A DNA stretch of 53,119 nt from Bacteroidales bacterium. Its GTDB lineage: Bacteria; Bacteroidota; Bacteroidia; Bacteroidales; Tenuifilaceae. A program made the translations under genes and the position numbers. The notes beneath the pieces were generated by a model. It saw nothing but the letters and a program-made list of their open reading frames with translations. It was not told the DNA's origin and did not search any database. The number at the start of each line of letters is the position of its first letter. Position 1 is the stretch's first letter. The DNA lies in the NCBI GenBank assembly GCA_003818205.1, contig RPRQ01000031.1:1-53119 (forward strand), in the 5' to 3' direction. Of this stretch, positions 17,153-26,757 are shown piece after piece.

Positions 17153-20100
17153 ATGGCAAAAATCTTAGCAATTGACGATAATAAGGATAACCTGGCTGTT
17201 CTTAAAGCGGTTCTTCAGGATGCCTTTTCCGATTCAGAACTCTTATTCTCCGAAAGCGGGAAGGAAGGATTAAATCTTTGTCAATCGAATCCTCCCGATG
17301 TTATCCTTTTGGATTTGGTGATGCCGCAAATGGATGGATTTGAAGTTTGTGCACAGCTCAAATCGAACGATTCATTGAAGAGTATCCCAATAATAGTTCT
17401 AACCGCATTAAAGACCAATAGGGAGAGCCGAATTAAGGCCTTAGACATGGGCGCCGATGCTTTTCTATCAAAACCCATTGATGAAACCGAACTGATTGCC
17501 CAAATCAAAGTAATGCTTCGCATCAAGGAATCGGAAGACATTAAGCAAGGGGAGAGCCTCAGGCTATCGCAGCAGGTATTAGAGCGCACGCACCAGCTAG
17601 AACAAGAGTTGATGGAGAAAAAGAGAGCCGATGAAGAGCAGCGCTCATCGCTACATAAACTCGAAGAAAGTAAAAAATCATCGCTGAACCTAATGGCGGA
17701 TCTAAAAACGGAGATACTTGAAAGGAGAGCCGCTGAAGAAAGAATAAACCAATTGAATGAGAGGTTAACCCTTGCCAAAGATGCCGCAAAGTTTGGGATT
17801 TGGGATAGGAATTTAACGACCAACCTGCTTATCTGGGACGATAAAATGTATGAAATATATGGGCTTAGCAAGAGCACATTTTCACCAACCTATAGTAGTT
17901 GGCTCGATTTAATCTTCAACGACGACCGCGACAAGGTTGTAACAATATCGAAACAAGCCCTGAATGGAGAAGCGGAGTATAATACCGAATTTCGAATACT
18001 TCACCACGATGGAAGTATCCGCTACATAAAGGCACTTGGGCTTGTAATACGTGACTCGTCGAACAACCCTATCCGGATGACAGGCATTAACTACGATATA
18101 ACCAGTGCAAAAAGAGCAGAAGAGGCCTTGCTGGAAAGCAAATCGCAGCTCGACTTGGCCATTCGTTCAGCAAAAATGGGCGTTTGGGTCTGGGATATTG
18201 TTGAGAACAAGAGGTATTTCGACAATCAAACATGCTTGTCTTTAGGTATAAATCCAACCACATTTAATGGTACAGAAGAAGAATTTTCTAAAATTATTCA
18301 TGCCGACGACAGAGAAAAAATAGTTTATGCCCGGAATCAAGCCATTGATCACGATCATTTCTACGAAATTGATTATAGAGTGATATGGCCTGATGGCAGC
18401 ATACACTACATTAGCGCTCGTGGACAACTAGTTTGTAACGAAAATAAAAAACCCATAAAGCTTAACGGTGTAATATGGGATACTACCGAGCATAAACTTG
18501 CCCAAGAAGCAGTTCGCCTATCGAATCAGAAAATGAGCCTACTCTTTGAGCAAACCCCTCTAGCCGTTATTGAATGGGATAAAGATTTTAATGTAAAGGA
18601 TTGGAATCCATCGGCAAAGAAAATATTTGGATACTCGAAAATGGAGGCTTTAGGGAAACATTTCAGCTTTATATTACCAAACCATGAACTTCATCAGATT
18701 AACGAAATCAGATTATTATTAATAAATCAAAGGGGAGGGCATCGATCAACCAACGAGAATATAACCAAGAACGGGTTAAAAATAATTTGCGAGTGGTTTA
18801 ATACCCCTCTGGTTGATGCCAATGGTAAGGCTTTCGGGGTAGCCTCGTTGGTACACGATATTACCGAGCGTAGGCAAGCAGAGTTGGCTCTTCAGAATTC
18901 GAATAACCAATGGAATGTTACTTTCAACTCCATTCAGGACAGCATAATGATGCTTGATACCAACCAACGAATTATTAAATATAATAAAGCATTCGCTAAT
19001 CAAATTGGTAAACGAATTAACGACAAAATAAATCCCTATTGCTATAATCTGGTTCATGGCACCGATTGCCCAATCGATGGTTGCCCATTTACTAAAATGA
19101 AAGCAAGTCGCGAGAGGGAGATATTGAATTTTGAGATTGACAATCGCTTTTACGACTGCATGGTTGACCCCATATTTGATAATAAGGGATCGATTTCAGG
19201 AGCTGTTCATATTATAAATGATATTACCATCCGTAAGCAAGCCGAGATAAACCTAATCAAGAAGAACAAGGAGGTTCAATCGTTACTCCTTGGGGCAAAA
19301 GCCGTTCTCGATTTCGAGAACTTCGACATAACAGCTCGTAAGCTATTCACCATATGCAAGGAGCTCATCGGAGCATCAGCCGGTTACGTAGCCTTGTTAA
19401 CCCCTGATGGAACAGAGAATCATATACTTTCCCTAACACCTAACGATAGCATTAGCACCAAACCCCCAGAGTTTCCATTACCGATAAGAGGCTTACGAGC
19501 TAAAGCGTACGAAACGGGCAAACCCATTTTCGAAAACGATTTCTCAAACTCCGAATGGTTTAAGCGAATGCCCCCAGGTCATATCCCGTTAAAGAATGTT
19601 CTTTTTGCCCCGCTAATCATCAATAAAAAAGCGGTTGGTCTATTCGGGTTGAGCAATAAAAAAAATGATTTTACCGATGAAGACATGAAGCTTGCAGCCG
19701 CATTCGGCGAACTGGCTTCGCTTGCTCTACACAATACCCGAACACTCGAAGAGTTGATTTGCCAGAAGGATAAAGCAGAGGAGAGCGAAATGCTTAAATC
19801 GGTTTTCCTTGCCAATATGAGTCACGAAATCAGAACCCCTTTAAACGCTATTCTAGGATTCTCCGATTTCCTTGGCGAGCCATCATTAACCGTTGAGAAA
19901 AGAAATAAGTTTATCGATATAATCAATAGTTCAGGGCAGCAACTCCTTCATATCATTAATGATATTATCGACATTTCAAAACTCGAATCGAAACAGCTAA
20001 CCCTAAGCAATCAGGAATGCAATATTACGGTATTGCTAACTGAAATTGTAGAAGTGTTCAAACGAAGCGAAGCGTTAATGAACAAACCAGAAATAAAATT

Positions 20101-20902
20101 GATATTAAGCCTTCCGCATCAACAATCGGATACGCTTATAATTACTGATAAATTTCGCTTACAACAGGTACTCAACAATTTAATTTCAAATGCAATAAAA
20201 TATACAAACAAAGGCTTTGTTGAAGTAGGTTATAAATTGGTTACCAAGTACAACGCATCATATATTGAGTTCTTTGTTAACGATTCAGGGATTGGAATTC
20301 CCAACGATAAACACAAAATTATTTTTGAGCGATTTAGGCAGGTTGAAGAAAACGGATACCGTGAGGGTACAGGCCTTGGCCTTAGCATTTCAAAGGGTAT
20401 AATCAACCTTTTAGGTGGTGAAATCTGGTTTAACTCAACGGTGAACAAAGGCACATCATTCTTCTTTACGCTACCCTACCGGCTTATATTGACCGATACG
20501 AAAGTTGACACCGTTAAAGAGCAAAAAAGTACTGACCTCGCCAATAGGATAATATTAATTGCGGAGGATGACTATAACTCCTTTCGATTTATAAAGGAAC
20601 TCCTCCTTGAAACAAATGCTAGCATCATTTATGCTGAAAATGGTCAGGTACTACTCAATCTGCTCAAGGAAGTAAAGCCCGATATAATTCTACTTGATAT
20701 TAACATGCCCATAAAAACAGGTTACCAGTGCATGCAGGAGATTAAGGCGAAAGGCTATAAGGTTAAGGTAATCGCTCAAACGGCCTATGCTATGGCTGAA
20801 GAGAAAGAAAAATGCCTTAATGCAGGGTGCGATGGTTATATCTCGAAACCATTCAACAAAGAAATATTACTTAGCGCCATTAGCAATGTGCTGGGAATTT
20901 AG
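17153..20902 (+). CDS. hybrid histidine kinase REC-PAS(x4)-GAF-HisKA-HATPase-REC
   Basis: A 1249-residue cytoplasmic protein with no membrane segment. Order: receiver domain (1-125; acidic pair DD at 7-8, phospho-acceptor D54, K in SKP); coiled coil (130-195); four PAS domains (about 200-325, 330-455, 455-585, 590-705); GAF domain (about 725-880); HisKA with NMSHEIRTPLNAI (phospho-acceptor H891); HATPase with N-box NLISNAIKYT, DSGIGIP and GTGLGLSIS; and a second receiver (phospho-acceptor D1182). The fourth PAS has a compact Cys/His set C630, H635, C639 and C644 that could bind metal or sense redox state. A soluble kinase with receivers at both ends suggests input from another kinase and output by phosphorelay. 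The second kinase and B12 protein downstream are obvious partners. No HTH output domain is encoded in this run. Confidence 0.9.
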   Translation: MAKILAIDDNKDNLAVLKAVLQDAFSDSELLFSESGKEGLNLCQSNPPDVILLDLVMPQMDGFEVCAQLKSNDSLKSIPIIVLTALKTNRESRIKALDMGADAFLSKPIDETELIAQIKVMLRIKESEDIKQGESLRLSQQVLERTHQLEQELMEKKRADEEQRSSLHKLEESKKSSLNLMADLKTEILERRAAEERINQLNERLTLAKDAAKFGIWDRNLTTNLLIWDDKMYEIYGLSKSTFSPTYSSWLDLIFNDDRDKVVTISKQALNGEAEYNTEFRILHHDGSIRYIKALGLVIRDSSNNPIRMTGINYDITSAKRAEEALLESKSQLDLAIRSAKMGVWVWDIVENKRYFDNQTCLSLGINPTTFNGTEEEFSKIIHADDREKIVYARNQAIDHDHFYEIDYRVIWPDGSIHYISARGQLVCNENKKPIKLNGVIWDTTEHKLAQEAVRLSNQKMSLLFEQTPLAVIEWDKDFNVKDWNPSAKKIFGYSKMEALGKHFSFILPNHELHQINEIRLLLINQRGGHRSTNENITKNGLKIICEWFNTPLVDANGKAFGVASLVHDITERRQAELALQNSNNQWNVTFNSIQDSIMMLDTNQRIIKYNKAFANQIGKRINDKINPYCYNLVHGTDCPIDGCPFTKMKASREREILNFEIDNRFYDCMVDPIFDNKGSISGAVHIINDITIRKQAEINLIKKNKEVQSLLLGAKAVLDFENFDITARKLFTICKELIGASAGYVALLTPDGTENHILSLTPNDSISTKPPEFPLPIRGLRAKAYETGKPIFENDFSNSEWFKRMPPGHIPLKNVLFAPLIINKKAVGLFGLSNKKNDFTDEDMKLAAAFGELASLALHNTRTLEELICQKDKAEESEMLKSVFLANMSHEIRTPLNAILGFSDFLGEPSLTVEKRNKFIDIINSSGQQLLHIINDIIDISKLESKQLTLSNQECNITVLLTEIVEVFKRSEALMNKPEIKLILSLPHQQSDTLIITDKFRLQQVLNNLISNAIKYTNKGFVEVGYKLVTKYNASYIEFFVNDSGIGIPNDKHKIIFERFRQVEENGYREGTGLGLSISKGIINLLGGEIWFNSTVNKGTSFFFTLPYRLILTDTKVDTVKEQKSTDLANRIILIAEDDYNSFRFIKELLLETNASIIYAENGQVLLNLLKEVKPDIILLDINMPIKTGYQCMQEIKAKGYKVKVIAQTAYAMAEEKEKCLNAGCDGYISKPFNKEILLSAISNVLGI

Positions 20903-20988
20903 GTGGAGTATAATACAAACCCAAAAAGGTTTTGAACCCTTTATTTATGAGGTAAACTTATTCATAACAGCTATTTGAAATCGATCAT

Positions 20989-21636
20989 ATGACTGAAAAA
21001 TTAGCTATAAATAACCATAAGGAATTTCTTAATTCCTTGCTTTCAGGAAACCGTGCAATGAGCTCTGTTCTTGCTCGTAATTTCCTGAACCGACCAGCAT
21101 CGATAAAAGAGCTTTACGAAGACATCTTTAAAAATGCTCTTTACGATGTAGGCGAACTCTGGGAGTATAATAAAATTAGCGTGGCTACCGAACATTTAGC
21201 ATCGGCAATAGTTGAAGCCATACTCAATGAGCTATACCCGAATGTAATATCAAAGGAGAAGATAAACAAAACGGCCATTGTGGCTTGTGTCGAAAATGAA
21301 TTCCACCAGATTGGAATAAAGATGGTGAGCGATATCTTCGAGATGAATGGTTGGAATACCCATTTCCTTGGAGCAAACACACCTACAGCCGAATTGATTA
21401 GCTATGCAAAAACCATAAAGCCTGATATGCTTGCCATTTCGTTGAGTATCTATTTTCATCTGCCTATACTGGAGAATATGATAGGAACGGTGAGAAAAGA
21501 TTTTCCAAATCTGCCAATCCTTGTTGGTGGACAAGCCTTTAGTAAAGGGGGGCAGGAGGTTTTACTCAAGTACAAAAATGTTATTTACAAACCCGATTTG
21601 GATAGCACCGAATTATTCATCAAAAACCTAAACTAA
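20989..21636 (+). CDS. stand-alone cobalamin-binding sensor protein (CarH-type B12 domain without HTH)
   Basis: A 215-residue protein with a helical B12-binding-2 cap (about 10-90) followed by a Rossmann-like B12-binding domain (about 92-214). W58 and E68-H69 form the Wx9EH motif characteristic of CarH/LitR/AerR-type B12 domains, where these residues cap the upper cobalamin face. E104-F-H106-Q-I-G109 fits the (D/E)xHxxG lower-ligand motif, followed by SLS and GGQAF matching the SxL and GG loops. CarH carries an N-terminal MerR HTH; none is present here, so output must be by protein-protein contact. It lies between two histidine kinases and 2 bases before the next gene. A light- or B12-sensing role is inferred from motif and context. 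Confidence 0.85.
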   Translation: MTEKLAINNHKEFLNSLLSGNRAMSSVLARNFLNRPASIKELYEDIFKNALYDVGELWEYNKISVATEHLASAIVEAILNELYPNVISKEKINKTAIVACVENEFHQIGIKMVSDIFEMNGWNTHFLGANTPTAELISYAKTIKPDMLAISLSIYFHLPILENMIGTVRKDFPNLPILVGGQAFSKGGQEVLLKYKNVIYKPDLDSTELFIKNLN

Positions 21637-21638
21637 TT

Positions 21639-22100
21639 ATGGATAAAAATCATCTTTTCGAAACGGCTAGCCAGCTAAAGCAGGTTAGCAAAAAAGCGGC
21701 TGAGGAGTACCATCAAAAAGCAGAACTGCTTATCACCAAGATGAATACTTTGATGCTGGATCGACCCGATATTGAGAGCCTTGTTGGTAAAAACAATATC
21801 AACATGATGAAGGATAACCACGCCAATCATGTTCGTTTTATTGCCTCAATTCTTAAAAACCATAACCCTGATGTTTTAGTCGATACCATTTTATGGGTTT
21901 TTCGTGCATACCGCAGCCATGAATTTACAACCAATTATTGGGCTGCACAGCTAAATACATGGATTGAAATTATCAAGGACGTTCTTTCAGCGGAGAGCTA
22001 TACCGAGGTTTACCCTTACTATGAATGGATGCAAATAAATATTCCCATATTTGTAATGGTTTCGGATGAAAAGCTCGAAGCACCCAACTCTTTACACTAA
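21639..22100 (+). CDS. helical protein of unknown function in the B12/kinase operon
   Basis: A 153-residue, mostly helical, soluble protein that I do not recognise as a named family. Features: an N-terminal amphipathic helix (about 1-40), a central HVRFIASILKNHNPDVLVDT segment, and a Trp/Tyr-rich C-terminal half (WVFRAYRSH, NYWAAQLNTW, YPYYEWMQ). I have a recollection of similar short proteins beside B12-binding proteins in other phyla, but cannot confirm it here. It starts 2 bases after the B12 protein stop and ends 4 bases before the best start of the following kinase, so it is tightly placed in the operon. An adaptor between sensor and kinase, or a ligand-binding helical bundle, are both possible. 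Confidence 0.75.
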   Translation: MDKNHLFETASQLKQVSKKAAEEYHQKAELLITKMNTLMLDRPDIESLVGKNNINMMKDNHANHVRFIASILKNHNPDVLVDTILWVFRAYRSHEFTTNYWAAQLNTWIEIIKDVLSAESYTEVYPYYEWMQINIPIFVMVSDEKLEAPNSLH

Positions 22101-22104
22101 ATAT

Positions 22105-23268
22105 ATGGATAGCAATGCTGCTCCCTTCTTGTTCACTGAATGGTTAAATGAGTTTAATGCTACGCTGGTAAAGAAAAACTCTCTATGCGTAGCATTATTT
22201 TCAATCGATAAGGAGTTGCTTTTTGCAAATGAAACAATGGCTCTGCTTTTCAAAGGAGCTCCACATAACAGTTTTATAAACCCTACTTTTGATCATCTTT
22301 TATCTTTAGATAATTCGTCTCCTCTTATTTTTGATGGCTTTCTGACCTTGGGCGATTATGTTTCTATCAATACCTCAATCTGGGCACAAGTATATCGTAA
22401 GGAGAATAAGTTGCTTGTTCTGGGTGGCGTAAATTCGGCACAGCTGCTTGAACAGAATGAAACCATGCACCAGCTGAACCGTGAAATAAGCAACTTACAA
22501 CGCGACCTGATAAGAGAGAAATATACCCTTGAAAAAACGTTAACTCAGCTGAATGAAGCCAACTCAGAGCTTAAAAAGTTGAATACCGATAAAGACCGTT
22601 TTCTCTCAATTCTTGCGCACGATTTAACAAGCAATTTTAATACTCTACTAGGCTATTCAGAATTACTAACAGAAAATATTCGTATTTACGATATCGATAA
22701 AATCGAAAACCAAATCAATATTATCACTAAAACAGCAAATAATTCATACGGATTATTGGAGGACATTCTCAGCTGGGCAAGAGCTCAATCGGGTAAATTC
22801 CCATATACACCTAAAGAATTAAGTTTTTTGAATGTTTGCAACGAAGTGGTCGAAAGCATAAACGCCAATGCTTTGGCAAAGAACATAAAGATCAGCGATT
22901 TTTCGGAGAATGATATTGCCATCTCAGCCGATGAGAATATGCTCAAAACCATTCTGCGAAACCTTATATCAAATGCCATAAAGTTCACGCACAAAGGCGG
23001 GCACATCAATATTTCTGTTGAAAAAGGTGATGAATATTTAACAATCTCCGTTTCGGATAACGGGGTTGGAATGGATTATAAAACCATAGCAAAGCTATTC
23101 GATATTTCTCAAAGTCACACCACCTATGGAACGGAAGACGAGAAGGGAACTGGTTTAGGACTGCTTCTTTGTAAGGAATTTGTGGAGCAACACAATGGGA
23201 AAATTTGGGTAGAAAGCGAACTGGGAAAAGGAAGCACCTTTAGATTCACAATCCCATTATCAAAGTAG
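22105..23268 (+). CDS. PAS-like sensor histidine kinase
   Basis: A 387-residue cytoplasmic kinase. An N-terminal PAS-like region (about 5-115; ALFSIDKELLFANETMALLF) is followed by a coiled coil (about 120-165). HisKA follows with AHDLTSNFNTLLGYSELL (H172), then HATPase with NLISNAIKFT, VSDNGVGMD and GTGLGLLLCKEF. I chose the ATG at 22105, 4 bases after the preceding stop; an in-frame ATG at 22066 would overlap that gene by 35 bases and add 13 residues without domain content. There is no receiver of its own, so it may phosphorylate the receiver domains of the hybrid kinase at the start of the operon. The gene ends the operon. Confidence 0.88.
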   Translation: MDSNAAPFLFTEWLNEFNATLVKKNSLCVALFSIDKELLFANETMALLFKGAPHNSFINPTFDHLLSLDNSSPLIFDGFLTLGDYVSINTSIWAQVYRKENKLLVLGGVNSAQLLEQNETMHQLNREISNLQRDLIREKYTLEKTLTQLNEANSELKKLNTDKDRFLSILAHDLTSNFNTLLGYSELLTENIRIYDIDKIENQINIITKTANNSYGLLEDILSWARAQSGKFPYTPKELSFLNVCNEVVESINANALAKNIKISDFSENDIAISADENMLKTILRNLISNAIKFTHKGGHINISVEKGDEYLTISVSDNGVGMDYKTIAKLFDISQSHTTYGTEDEKGTGLGLLLCKEFVEQHNGKIWVESELGKGSTFRFTIPLSK

Positions 23269-23405
23269 GAGGATACTCAAAAAATATGCAACGATATTGT
23301 ACTCATTTTAAGACACGAAGGGGATACACAGAGATTTGTTTAGTGCAGAATAGTTACAAAGAAGTATAATTTGGCTAATTGAATTACATCTTTCCTGTAA
23401 AATGC

Positions 23406-23413
23406 TATTTTTG
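23406..23413 (+). promoter_or_regulatory. Bacteroidota-type -7 box TATTTTTG
   Basis: TATTTTTG fits the TAnnTTTG -7 consensus of Bacteroidota and lies 22 bases before the ATG of the next gene, in a typical GCTATTTTTGCA context. A TTG about 24 bases further upstream could serve as the -33 element, though the spacing is slightly long. Confidence 0.5.
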
Positions 23414-23435
23414 CAATCGCAAATAAACTTACCGC

Positions 23436-23900
23436 ATGATGACCGAGGAGAGCCAAGAGAAAAAGATAAACGTAAATCAAGCCATCGAGCTGTTACTATC
23501 AAGTAGTCATGAAATTAATTCCTGTTGGAATTCATTCATCCATGAAGAGTATGGTAATGATTACGCTGAAAACAGAGAGGATTTGATAGATATTATCACT
23601 TTAGTCGATTATATCGTTGGCAAACTGAAGGAAGAAAAGACCGATGAGTTTAAGGCTTTCTTTTCAGCAATTGAGCAGGTGCTAGAGAATGGTGACGATG
23701 CTGCAATTGAGCTAATGATTGTTGGTTTAATTGAAGGCCTTCAAAATAACTGTGGCCTCGAAAACATTGAGTACCACACCACTTTCGACCAATGGCTTTT
23801 ACCCAAAACCAAGAAAACTTGGGATGGTTTAATTTACCTATGGGAGAGCAATGATTCGATGGAAGAGAAACAGGAAAAACTTAAGGATTATAAGCTGTAG
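23436..23900 (+). CDS. small acidic protein of unknown function (DUF7674-like)
   Basis: A 154-residue, acidic, helical protein with no signal peptide or membrane segment. The middle has a repeat-like helical layout (LENGDDAAIELMIVGLIEGLQNN) reminiscent of small proteins grouped as DUF7674 or immunity-like families; this resemblance is weak and from memory. It ends in a charged tail (KKTWDGLIYLWESN, then EEKQEKLKDYKL). It stands alone with its own promoter-like box and faces priA tail to tail. Start is the first of two adjacent ATGs; the second is equally possible. Confidence 0.65.
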   Translation: MMTEESQEKKINVNQAIELLLSSSHEINSCWNSFIHEEYGNDYAENREDLIDIITLVDYIVGKLKEEKTDEFKAFFSAIEQVLENGDDAAIELMIVGLIEGLQNNCGLENIEYHTTFDQWLLPKTKKTWDGLIYLWESNDSMEEKQEKLKDYKL

Positions 23901-23971
23901 AAATTTGGTTGCTCGTTAACTGTTGACAATCAATCGTTAAAATGCAGTTGATTCTTTACTTTTCACTAATC

Positions 23972-26449
23972 TTACATCGGATCAACATCTGGCGATACTA
24001 CCAAAGCACGGTACTCCTGTTTCTGCTTTAGATGATCGATAAAATAGTTTATCATCCCCTTTACCCTTGTTACAGAGGTTTCCCTATCGATTTTTACTAG
24101 GATATTCATAATAAACATATCCTGTATTCTATTAATTGGTGGTGATTCAGGACCAAGAACATTTCTACCTAAAGTTTCCTTTAAACCTGCTGCAAGAATC
24201 TCTGCTGCTTTCTTTACCATAGGCTGCTGTTTATGCTTAAGCGAGATATTTATTAGCCTGTAGAATGGTGGGTATTTAAATGCTTTACGCTCATCGAGCT
24301 GGGTTGCATACATTCCCAGATAATCCGTATTAACCACCATCTCAATGATAGGATGTTTGGGTTGTGCGGTTTGAATCAGGACCAAACCCTGACGGCTCTT
24401 ACGTCCTGCTCTTCCGCTCACCTGCGACATCAGCTGGTAGCTACGCTCGTAAGCCCTAAAATCAGGGAAATTGAGCATATTATCGGCGTTAAGAATTCCA
24501 ACAAGACTAACTTTATCGAAATCGAGGCCCTTGGTAACCATCTGTGTACCGATAAGAATATCGATTTTACCCGATTCAAACTCGGAGATAATCCTATCGT
24601 ACGAATGTTTTGAACGGGTTGAATCGAGATCCATCCGCTCAATTTTGGCATTAGGGAAGAAAAGCGATAGCTCCTCCTCAACCTTTTCGGTGCCAAAACC
24701 CTTGGTTGACAGAGCCGGACTACCGCAGGCCAAGCATTTCGATGGCGATTGGATGGCAAAGCCGCAGTAGTGGCAAACCAGCTGGTTATTATGCTTATGG
24801 TAGGTTAAGCTCACATCGCAGTAATCGCACTTTGGAACCCAAGCGCACTCATCGCATTCAATGAATGGAGCAAAACCCCTCCGATTCTGAAATAGTATAG
24901 CCTGTTCTCCCTTTGCCAAAACCTGCTCAATTTCCAATAGCAGGTCATCGGAGAAGTGCGATTTCATCTTCTTCCGTTTTCGGGCATCAATCGTATTAAT
25001 AACTTTTACAGCGGGCAGCTGAAGCCCAAGATGCCGTTCGTTTAGGTCAATCTGCCCATATTTTCCTATTCGTGAATTATAGTACGATTCAAGAGAGGGC
25101 GTTGCAGTTCCCAATAGCACTTTTGCTTCGTGCATTGAGGCTAGCATAATTGCCGAATCGCGAGCATTATATCGTGGCGCCGGATTATACTGTTTGTAGG
25201 TATTCTCGTGCTCCTCATCAACGATTATCAAACCTAACCTTTTAAAGGGTAGAAATAACGAAGAACGAACGCCAAGGATTATATCAAATACGGGTTGACC
25301 CTGCTTGGGTTCATCGCTAAGAACACCATTGTAAACCTCAACCCGCTGCGAATCGCTGAATTTGGAGTGATAAACGGCTACCCTTGCCCCGAATATCCGG
25401 CGAAGCCGATTGATGATCTGCGATGTAAGAGCAATCTCGGGTAATAGGTAAAGGACTTGGTTTCCCTTTTCAATCTCCTCGGCAATTAGTCGTATATAAA
25501 GTTCCGTTTTCCCGCTCGAAGTAACACCATGCAAAAGGGCTACCTGCTTTGTGCTATGGCATTCCTTAATCTGATCCAACGCTTTTTGTTGACTTGGTGA
25601 AAGATTGAATTCACTCTGAATAGTCTGATTTCCCTCATCGATGCGCGATATCTGCTGATATTCCTCCCGAAAGATATCCTTCGCCATCATCGCACTCAGT
25701 ACTGCTGGAGACACCTGAGCCTTCTCCATCAAAACTTTTTTGGATACTTTGATATCGAATATCGATTGCTCTTTATTTGTTAGAGAAAGGAAAGCAAGTA
25801 GCAGTTTCTGCTGTGCCTGCGCCCGTTTCAGATCATCAAAGAGTTTATTAATATCATCCTCCGATTTAATGTTTGAATGCAAGCCAATATAGGTCTCGGT
25901 TTTGGGCTTATAGATATTTTCAATTGACTCATTAATAGCTATAGCCTGCTTATCGAGCAGCGATTTGATAACCCCCATTGGGTTTGGGAGATCAAGGGTT
26001 GAGAGTAGTTCCTGAATCGATACCTTTTTATCATCCTGAAGATGATTCAGAATAATCTCCTCATTTTCGGTTAACGCAAGGTCATGATTCTCGTTTCGGC
26101 AGATGAATGTATCGCTCTCCATCTTTAAACCCGATGGAAGAGCGGCTTTCATCACCTCGCCAAGTGTACACATGTAGTATTCGGCCATCCATTCCCAAAA
26201 TCGAATCTGATTCTGGCTAACGATAGGATGCTCGTCAATAACCTGTAAGATTTCTTTGGTCTGATACTTTTCAGGGGCTTGATCGTGAACTTTATAGATA
26301 ATGGCAGAGTAAAGTTTTTTCTTTCCAAATTGAACTACAACCCGTTTCCCTACCTCGACTGCATCAGTATCCTCCTCCGAAACCGAGTAGGTATATAGCC
26401 TGTTCAGGGCTAGCGGAAGAATGACATCTACAAATTTATGAGTAGGCAT
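23972..26449 (-). CDS. priA: primosomal protein N' (replication restart helicase)
   Basis: An ~825-residue PriA, which reloads the replicative helicase at stalled forks. Visible: N-terminal DNA-binding region, helicase Walker A HGVTSSGKTELY, DEEH box (IIVDEEHENTYK), eight zinc-binding cysteines (from CDECAWVPKCDYC to VCHYCGF and CLACGS), and helicase motifs QMVTKGLDFD and QVSGRAGR. I placed the start at the ATG at 26449 (MPTHKFVDVILPLALNR), which matches the usual N-terminus. An in-frame TTG at 26488 would add 13 residues, but those codons run into the inverted-repeat end of an inserted element and are not plausible coding sequence. Confidence 0.92.
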   Translation of the reverse strand: MPTHKFVDVILPLALNRLYTYSVSEEDTDAVEVGKRVVVQFGKKKLYSAIIYKVHDQAPEKYQTKEILQVIDEHPIVSQNQIRFWEWMAEYYMCTLGEVMKAALPSGLKMESDTFICRNENHDLALTENEEIILNHLQDDKKVSIQELLSTLDLPNPMGVIKSLLDKQAIAINESIENIYKPKTETYIGLHSNIKSEDDINKLFDDLKRAQAQQKLLLAFLSLTNKEQSIFDIKVSKKVLMEKAQVSPAVLSAMMAKDIFREEYQQISRIDEGNQTIQSEFNLSPSQQKALDQIKECHSTKQVALLHGVTSSGKTELYIRLIAEEIEKGNQVLYLLPEIALTSQIINRLRRIFGARVAVYHSKFSDSQRVEVYNGVLSDEPKQGQPVFDIILGVRSSLFLPFKRLGLIIVDEEHENTYKQYNPAPRYNARDSAIMLASMHEAKVLLGTATPSLESYYNSRIGKYGQIDLNERHLGLQLPAVKVINTIDARKRKKMKSHFSDDLLLEIEQVLAKGEQAILFQNRRGFAPFIECDECAWVPKCDYCDVSLTYHKHNNQLVCHYCGFAIQSPSKCLACGSPALSTKGFGTEKVEEELSLFFPNAKIERMDLDSTRSKHSYDRIISEFESGKIDILIGTQMVTKGLDFDKVSLVGILNADNMLNFPDFRAYERSYQLMSQVSGRAGRKSRQGLVLIQTAQPKHPIIEMVVNTDYLGMYATQLDERKAFKYPPFYRLINISLKHKQQPMVKKAAEILAAGLKETLGRNVLGPESPPINRIQDMFIMNILVKIDRETSVTRVKGMINYFIDHLKQKQEYRALVVSPDVDPM

Positions 26450-26484
26450 TGAAATTGTTTTGAGTTCTGGGTTTTCTATTTTTG

Positions 26485-26706
26485 GCAACTATTCACCACG
26501 GAGACACGGAGATCACAAAGGTTTGTTTCGTTGACCAAAGAGCAATAACCCTGATAAGTTCTTTTATAGTTTAAAAAAACAAATACATTTTTTTGAGCAA
26601 ACGTCTTGCCCGAAAAAGATTAATATAAGTTTTAATTCTCATTTGTATTCCGTGCTCTCTGTGTCTCTGTGGTTTTTATTCATTTCGACTACTGCTGAAT
26701 AATTAC
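26485..26706. mobile_element. family C MITE-like element with 8-bp target duplication (beside priA)
   Basis: 222 bases bounded by GCAACTATTCACCACGGAG on the left and TGAATAATTAC on the right. Inside the ends are the CCACGGAGACACGGAG and CTCTGTGTCTCTGTGG arms that define this family. The element is flanked by perfect direct repeats TATTTTTG (26477-26484 and 26707-26714), an 8-bp target-site duplication. It fills nearly all of the 308-base gap between ispH and priA and has no coding capacity. Confidence 0.8.
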
Positions 26707-26757
26707 TATTTTTGTATTGGTTAACCTAATAATAATTAATTATATACATAGTACTTT

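Noticed and set aside
17281-17877. 198-codon minus-strand frame inside the hybrid kinase
   Set aside because: The plus strand encodes intact receiver and PAS domains here; the minus frame is Ser/Leu-rich shadow sequence.
23309-23360. Degenerate family C element between the kinase and the acidic protein gene
   Set aside because: Only a short GAATAGTTAC end and a CACAGAG string match; no second end or duplication is visible.
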